From JAIBJN01 sp963775505 (GTDB lineage: Bacteria; Actinomycetota; Thermoleophilia; Gaiellales; Gaiellaceae), in assembly GCA_963775505.1 (NCBI GenBank), contig CAVZIL010000008.1, positions 558,001 through 622,000 of the forward strand: a DNA stretch of 64,000 nt. The letters are read 5' to 3'. A program made the translations under genes and the position numbers. Of the stretch, positions 60,204-64,000 are shown piece by piece. How positions within the stretch are numbered: position 1 is the first letter of the stretch; every line of letters begins with the position of its first letter. The notes beneath the pieces were generated by a model, which did no database searches, was not told where the DNA came from, and worked only from the letters and a program-made list of their open reading frames with translations.

Positions 60204-60298
60204 TCTGACTGGAGCGGGAGCCTCTGATCGGAGGCTGAGAGGAGGCCGCGAGGCCTCGACCGCCACCACCTGATCTGGGTCATGCCAGCGAAGGGACT
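60204..60298 (+). promoter_or_regulatory. TPP riboswitch (THI element)
   Basis: Hallmarks in order: GGCTGAGAGGAGG (CUGAGA core) and CACCTGATCTGGGTCATGCCAGCG (ACCUGAUCUGG ... AUGCCAGCG) ending AAGGGACTCG just before the thiG ATG. AGTC at 60212 can pair with GACT at 60295 to close P1. The ribosome site AAGGGA (60291-60296) is part of the aptamer, so TPP binding would block translation directly. Confidence 0.95.
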
Positions 60299-60301
60299 CG
60301 A

Positions 60302-61084
60302 ATGAGCACTCAGGATCCACTCGTCATCGCCGGGCGCGAGTTCCGCTCGCGATTGCTCACGGGCACCGGCAAGTACGACACCTTCGAGACGATGCGCGAG
60401 GCGCTCGGCGCATCCGGCTCCGAGATCGTGACGGTCGCCGTGCGCCGCATCGACCTCGACGAGCGCGGCGACGACGACATCACCGCCTTCGTCCCCGACG
60501 ACGTCCTCCTGCTCCCGAACACGTCGGGCTGCGAGACCGCGGACGAGGCGGTGCGCACCGCCCGGCTCGCGCGCGCGGGCGGCCTCCCGGACTGGGTGAA
60601 GCTCGAGGTCATCCCGGATCCCCGCTACCTGCTGCCCGATCCCGTCGAGACGCTGCGCGCGGCGGCGACCCTCGTCGAGGAGGGGTTCACGGTGCTGCCC
60701 TACGTGCTGCCCGACCCGGTTCTCCAGAAGAAGCTCGAGGAGGTCGGCTGCGCCACCGTCATGCCGCTCGCGGCCCCGATCGGAAGCGGGCGGGGCCTGA
60801 AGCTGCGGGACTCGATCCGGATCATGGTCGAGCAAGCCGAGGTGCCGCTCGTCGTCGACGCGGGCCTCGGCTCGCCCTCGCACGCGGCCGAGGCCCTGGA
60901 GCTCGGAGCGGACGCCGTCCTCGTCAACACCGCCATCGCCCGCGCCGGCGACCCGGTGGCGATGGCGCGAGCGTTCCGCCTCGCGGTCGATGCCGGCCGC
61001 GCCGCCTTCCGCGCCGGGCTCATGGAGGAGGGCGTCCAGGCGGTCGCCTCGAGCCCGCTCACGGGCGCGGTGCACGGGCCGTGA
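60302..61084 (+). CDS. thiG: Thiazole synthase
   Basis: 260 aa TIM-barrel enzyme that condenses deoxyxylulose phosphate, dehydroglycine and sulfur from ThiS thiocarboxylate. Catalytic Lys in WVKLEVIPDP; LLTGTGKY at the start; DAGLGSPSHAAEALELGADAVLVNTAIA at the phosphate site. ATG 60302 follows the TPP riboswitch without spacer. GTGA overlap with thiS. Confidence 0.97.
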   Translation: MSTQDPLVIAGREFRSRLLTGTGKYDTFETMREALGASGSEIVTVAVRRIDLDERGDDDITAFVPDDVLLLPNTSGCETADEAVRTARLARAGGLPDWVKLEVIPDPRYLLPDPVETLRAAATLVEEGFTVLPYVLPDPVLQKKLEEVGCATVMPLAAPIGSGRGLKLRDSIRIMVEQAEVPLVVDAGLGSPSHAAEALELGADAVLVNTAIARAGDPVAMARAFRLAVDAGRAAFRAGLMEEGVQAVASSPLTGAVHGP

Positions 61085-61287
61085 CGGCGAGCGTCCGCGT
61101 GAACGGCCGCGCCGAGCCGGTCGCCGAGGGAGAGACGGTGGCCGGCCTCCTGGAGCGGCTCGGGCTGGGAGCGCGCTACGCGCTCGTCGAGCGGAACGGC
61201 GAGGCGGTCGAGCGGGAGCGCTACGAGGAGGTAGAGCTCGAGGATGGCGACCGCCTCGTCGTCGCCCGGCCCGTCGCCGGCGGCTGA
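61081..61287 (+). CDS. thiS: Sulfur carrier protein
   Basis: 68 aa ubiquitin-like protein ending in the diagnostic Gly-Gly (PVAGG), where adenylation and thiocarboxylation occur. GTG 61081 overlaps thiG stop. The downstream thiE start lies inside this gene in another frame. No thiF or thiO/thiH is in the window, so activation and dehydroglycine supply are encoded elsewhere. Confidence 0.95.
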   Translation: MTASVRVNGRAEPVAEGETVAGLLERLGLGARYALVERNGEAVERERYEEVELEDGDRLVVARPVAGG

Positions 61288-61867
61288 GAGCAGGCTCTAC
61301 CTGATCACCGGTGCCCGGCCCGACCTGGCCGCGTTTCTGGAGGCGGCGGTCCGCGGCGGCGTCGACCTCGTGCAGCTCCGCGAGAAGCAGCTTTCCGACG
61401 GAGAGCTGCTCACTGTGCTGGAAGAGGCTCGCGCGGTCACCAGCCGGATCGGGGTTCCGCTGGTCGTCAACGATCGTCCCGACCTGGCAGTCCTCGTCGG
61501 AGCCGACTTCGTCCACGTCGGCCAGGACGACCTCCCGGTCGAGGCGGTTCGCCGCTTCGGGCTACCCGTCGGCCTCTCGACGCATTCCCCGAAGGAGCTC
61601 GCGCGCGCCGAGGCCGACTACGTCGGCGTGGGGCCCGTCTACTCCACGCCCACGAAGGAGGGGAGGCCTGCGGTGGGGCTCGAGTACGTCCGGCACGCGG
61701 CCGCCCACACGCGCGTGCCGTGGTTCGCCGTCGGCGGCGTCGACGAGACGAACGTCGCGGCCGTCGTCGCTGCCGGCGCAAGGCGCATCGCGGTCGTGCG
61801 GGCGATCGGCGATGCGGACGACCCCGAGCGCGCGGCTGCGGTCCTCCGCGTGGCCCTCGGCGACTGA
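61244..61867 (+). CDS. thiE: Thiamine-phosphate synthase
   Basis: 207 aa TIM-barrel enzyme joining pyrimidine diphosphate and thiazole phosphate. Motifs: VQLREKQL, VNDRPDLA, HVGQDDLPVE, VGVGPVYSTPTKEG. The only start in frame is ATG 61244, giving a 44-base overlap with thiS; family likeness begins at RLYLITG. Ends one base before the convergent M23 peptidase stop. Confidence 0.95.
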   Translation: MATASSSPGPSPAAESRLYLITGARPDLAAFLEAAVRGGVDLVQLREKQLSDGELLTVLEEARAVTSRIGVPLVVNDRPDLAVLVGADFVHVGQDDLPVEAVRRFGLPVGLSTHSPKELARAEADYVGVGPVYSTPTKEGRPAVGLEYVRHAAAHTRVPWFAVGGVDETNVAAVVAAGARRIAVVRAIGDADDPERAAAVLRVALGD

Positions 61868-62764
61868 CTACTTCCTGAGGAGCCTGAGCAGGTCGGTGAC
61901 CGTATGGCGTCCCGCTGCGCCTCTCGCCGAGCGGACCGTCTCCGGGAACTCGTCGGTCCAGGCAACGACGCGGTCACCCTGCTCGAAGCCCGCGAGCGTG
62001 ATCGGCACCGAGGCCCTCTCGGTGGTGGTGCGGCGGACGGTCGCATCGGACGGGACCGAGAGCGTCACGTTCCGAGCAGGCTCCACGACCAGGTCGCCGG
62101 AGAGGCGGAGCCTGATGATCCTCAGCCGGATGCGTTGCGGGTCGGTCTCGAGGTTGGTCTCGATGACCCTGCCCCGAATGCGCAGCCAGGCGGTGTCCGC
62201 TTCGCCGCTCAACGGGCGCGGATAGAGGTGCTTGTGCGCCCGCCGGAGGTGGTTGTACGGCGAGACCGCCCGGCCTCCGTTCGGGTGCAGCTCGAAGTGG
62301 AGGTGCGACGCGATCCCGTTCGCGTCGCCGGAGTCGCCGACGTAGGCGATGAGCTGGCCGGCGCGCACCCTCTGGTTCGATTGGAGCCCGCGGGCGTAGG
62401 CGATCCCGTTCCTGCAGCCGCCGCGGTTGTCGTTCCGGAGCGTCCTGTCGTTGTTCAGGTGGATGTACATGTAGGTCGTACCGCTCCGGCCGTAGAGATA
62501 GAGCATGCAGCCGGCCGCCGAGGAGCGCCTGTACTTGAGGACGCGGCCGGACTCGACGGCGACGACGGGGGATCGCTTCGCGGCCATGAGGTCGTTGCCC
62601 TGATGGCGGCCGCTGCCCCGCGGGTCACCGAAGTCGTCCACGTATGAGGTCTCCGCGACGATCGGGAAGACGAGGCGCGGCACCTCGGCGCCCGCCGTCC
62701 CCGCGAGGGCTCCTGCGGAAAGGAGGGCGAGAAGGGCTGCGGCTGTCGTCCGGTGGCGGCTCAT
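61868..62764 (-). CDS. Secreted M23 metallopeptidase
   Basis: 298 aa. Signal peptide ends AGTAGA (about residue 26). Zinc site: HQGNDLMA (His, Asp) and HLHFELHPNG (His-x-His). Flanked by a C-terminal beta-domain of about 100 residues (LRIRGRVIETN ... NVTLSVPSDATV). Likely peptidoglycan endopeptidase or cell-wall remodeler. Unlinked in function to the thiamine genes. ATG 62764. Confidence 0.92.
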   Translation of the reverse strand: MSRHRTTAAALLALLSAGALAGTAGAEVPRLVFPIVAETSYVDDFGDPRGSGRHQGNDLMAAKRSPVVAVESGRVLKYRRSSAAGCMLYLYGRSGTTYMYIHLNNDRTLRNDNRGGCRNGIAYARGLQSNQRVRAGQLIAYVGDSGDANGIASHLHFELHPNGGRAVSPYNHLRRAHKHLYPRPLSGEADTAWLRIRGRVIETNLETDPQRIRLRIIRLRLSGDLVVEPARNVTLSVPSDATVRRTTTERASVPITLAGFEQGDRVVAWTDEFPETVRSARGAAGRHTVTDLLRLLRK

Positions 62765-62887
62765 GTGAGCGGTCCAACGTTCCGGTGCGGCGCCTCGAAG
62801 GCGCGGAGACTAGCAGAGCCTTCGGCACGAACGTGGAAAGACTTGAGATCCCGGAGAACCGAGGCCGCTCGATAGGATCCGCCCCCG

Positions 62888-63667
62888 GTGAAGCTCGCCG
62901 TCTGCGTCAAGGAGGTACCGGAGGCGTCCGCACGCACGCGGATCGACCCGGGCACGCTCAGGCTGGACCGCAGCGGCCCGGCCGCGCTCAACCCGTTCGA
63001 CGCCCATGCGCTCGAAGAAGCGCTCCGGATCAAGGAGGGGAGCGGCGAAGCGGAGGTGGTCGCGATCATGGTCGCGCCGCCGAGGGCCGCCGACTCCCTC
63101 CGCAAGGCGCTGGCGATCGGCGCCGACCGCGCCGTCCACGTCGCCGACGACAGCCTCGCGGGCTCCGACCTGGTCGCCATGGCCCGCGTGCTCGCGAAGG
63201 CCGTCGAGCGCGAGGAACCCGACCTCGTCCTGCTCGGCCAGCAGGGAGCGGACTCCGACGGAGCGGTGCTCTGGTCGGCCTTGGCCGACCTGCTGCGGCT
63301 GCCGGTCGTCTCGCAGGCGGCCAGCCTCGAGCTCGGCGACGGGAGGGTCGCCGTCAAGCGTCAGACGGAGTACGGCTACGACGTGATCGAGACCCCGCTC
63401 CCGGCGGTCGTCGCCGTGTCGGACGCGATCAACGAGCCGCGCTACCCCTCCCTGAAGGGGATCATGGGCGCGAAGAAGAAGCCGTTCGAGACACTCGCCG
63501 CCGGCGACCTGGGCGTGGCGGCCGAGGGGATCGGAGAGCCCGGCTCGCGCACCGAGGTCCTCGCCCTCGCCGACCCGCCTTCGCGCGGGGAAGGGCTTCG
63601 CATCGAGGACGACGGCAGCGCGGCCGAGAAGATCGTCGACTACCTGTCGGAGCGGAAGCTCATCTAA
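62888..63667 (+). CDS. etfB: Electron transfer flavoprotein beta subunit
   Basis: 259 aa. MKLAVCVKEVPE start, NPFDAHALEEALRIKE, LVLLGQQGADSDGAVLW (AMP/FAD-associated loop) and SDAINEPRYPSLKGIMGAKKKP. Carries electrons from acyl-CoA dehydrogenases with EtfA to the quinone pool. GTG 62888. Followed by a 164-base gap holding repeat copy B, then etfA. Confidence 0.96.
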   Translation: MKLAVCVKEVPEASARTRIDPGTLRLDRSGPAALNPFDAHALEEALRIKEGSGEAEVVAIMVAPPRAADSLRKALAIGADRAVHVADDSLAGSDLVAMARVLAKAVEREEPDLVLLGQQGADSDGAVLWSALADLLRLPVVSQAASLELGDGRVAVKRQTEYGYDVIETPLPAVVAVSDAINEPRYPSLKGIMGAKKKPFETLAAGDLGVAAEGIGEPGSRTEVLALADPPSRGEGLRIEDDGSAAEKIVDYLSERKLI

Positions 63668-63693
63668 GTGGCTCCCCCGACGGCACCTCTCGG

Positions 63694-63778
63694 CACCTGG
63701 CGGCTGCAAACCGGCGCCAGGCGTCGTCCTCAGTCGCGCACAGGCTCGTCGAGCCTGCACGCTCCCTGCGTCCTAGCC
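63694..63778. repeat. Dispersed 85-bp hairpin repeat, copy B
   Basis: Same length as copy A at 28411. Shared 13-base TCCTCAGTCGCGC and 19-base CGCTCCCTGCGTCCTAGCC blocks enclose a hairpin CAGGCTC-GTC-GAGCCTG whose stem is different but fully paired. Sits between etfB and etfA. Confidence 0.75.
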
Positions 63779-63831
63779 CGGCTTGGTTTTCGCGCGCCAG
63801 GTATCCAAGAATGCCGCCGGAGGAGCCACTG

Positions 63832-64000
63832 ATGCCGACGCTCGTCTTCCTCGAGGATCACGAGGGCGAGCTCGTCAGGGGCTCGCTCGGGGTGCTCTCG
63901 AAGGCGGCGCAGCTGGGCGGCGACGTCGCTGCGGTCGTGGCCGGCTCCGGCGTGACTGAGCTGGCGCCGGGGGCGGGGCGCTTCGGAGCCGCGAAGGTCT
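63832..64000 (+). CDS. etfA: Electron transfer flavoprotein alpha subunit (partial, 5' end)
   Basis: First 56 codons only. TLVFLEDHEGELVRGSLGVLSKAAQLGGDVAAVVAGSG is the usual EtfA N-terminal Rossmann-like start. ATG 63832 is preceded by GGAGGAG with 6-base spacing; ATG 63811 in frame is less likely. The FAD-binding C-terminal domain lies beyond the window. Confidence 0.93.
   Translation, partial: MPTLVFLEDHEGELVRGSLGVLSKAAQLGGDVAAVVAGSGVTELAPGAGRFGAAKV

Noticed and set aside
1..64000. tRNA or rRNA genes
   Set aside because: No cloverleaf with TTCGANTC-type T-arm and CCA-side acceptor pairing, nor rRNA segments, was found by eye.

Overview
This window is about 70% G+C with dense, mostly GTG/ATG-started genes that often overlap by 4 bases. 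It encodes PASTA, fibronectin-III and Ig-like surface proteins, a polysaccharide locus and an adenosylcobalamin-dependent acyl-CoA mutase. This suggests a high-GC actinobacterium, most likely Thermoleophilia (Gaiellales/Solirubrobacterales type). The taxonomic call is inference from gene content and style; there is no rRNA or tRNA here.

Layout. 1-14.7 kb: end of a lipoprotein gene, a PduO-type cobalamin adenosyltransferase, a 4017-residue Ig-repeat surface protein, and the large subunit of a B12 acyl-CoA mutase with isobutyryl-CoA-mutase-like active-site residues. 15-20.8 kb: an orphan LuxR-type regulator, then a divergent unit with NadE-like amide synthase plus acyl carrier protein on one side and an asparagine-synthase/acyl-CoA-ligase fusion on the other. 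20.9-34.9 kb: three paralogous secreted beta-helix proteins, a phosphodiesterase, an Alg13/Alg14-like glycosyltransferase pair, proB-proA, and an operon of carrier protein, amino-acid adenylation enzyme and acyl-CoA dehydrogenase that looks like a prolyl-to-pyrrolyl cassette. Two alpha/beta-hydrolase-like proteins and a methyltransferase complete this part. 35-58.3 kb: the surface polysaccharide core. It holds a Wzz-like protein with a zinc ribbon, a Wzy-like polymerase/ligase, a deacetylase, a phosphodiesterase, an acyltransferase, glycosyltransferases, a sulfotransferase, two RTX-like secreted proteins, a Wzx-like flippase, a six-gene minus-strand operon from the initiating phosphoglycosyltransferase to two FemAB/GNAT-like enzymes, and an ABC-2 exporter. 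58.3-64 kb: housekeeping metabolism, namely an MBL-fold hydrolase, the B12-binding mutase subunit, an enoyl-CoA hydratase, a TPP-riboswitch-controlled thiG-thiS-thiE operon, an M23 peptidase, and etfB-etfA.

How the genes may work together. The phosphoglycosyltransferase starts a lipid-linked oligosaccharide. The glycosyltransferases, acyltransferase, methyltransferases and sulfotransferase build and decorate it, Wzx/Wzy/Wzz-like proteins export and polymerise it, and beta-helix and RTX proteins act outside the cell. The carrier proteins, AMP ligases, amidotransferases and FemAB-like proteins recall the accessory set of proteobacterial exosortase/EPS loci, but no exosortase is visible. The adenosyltransferase and the two widely separated mutase subunits form one B12-dependent acyl-CoA branch, and ETF would serve acyl-CoA oxidation.

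Caution. Four otherwise well-conserved genes are broken by single-base indels: the mutase large subunit, beta-helix gene 1, proB, and the adenylation enzyme with about six. Most lie in short G/C runs and the codons on either side look undamaged, so consensus sequencing error is a serious alternative to real decay.
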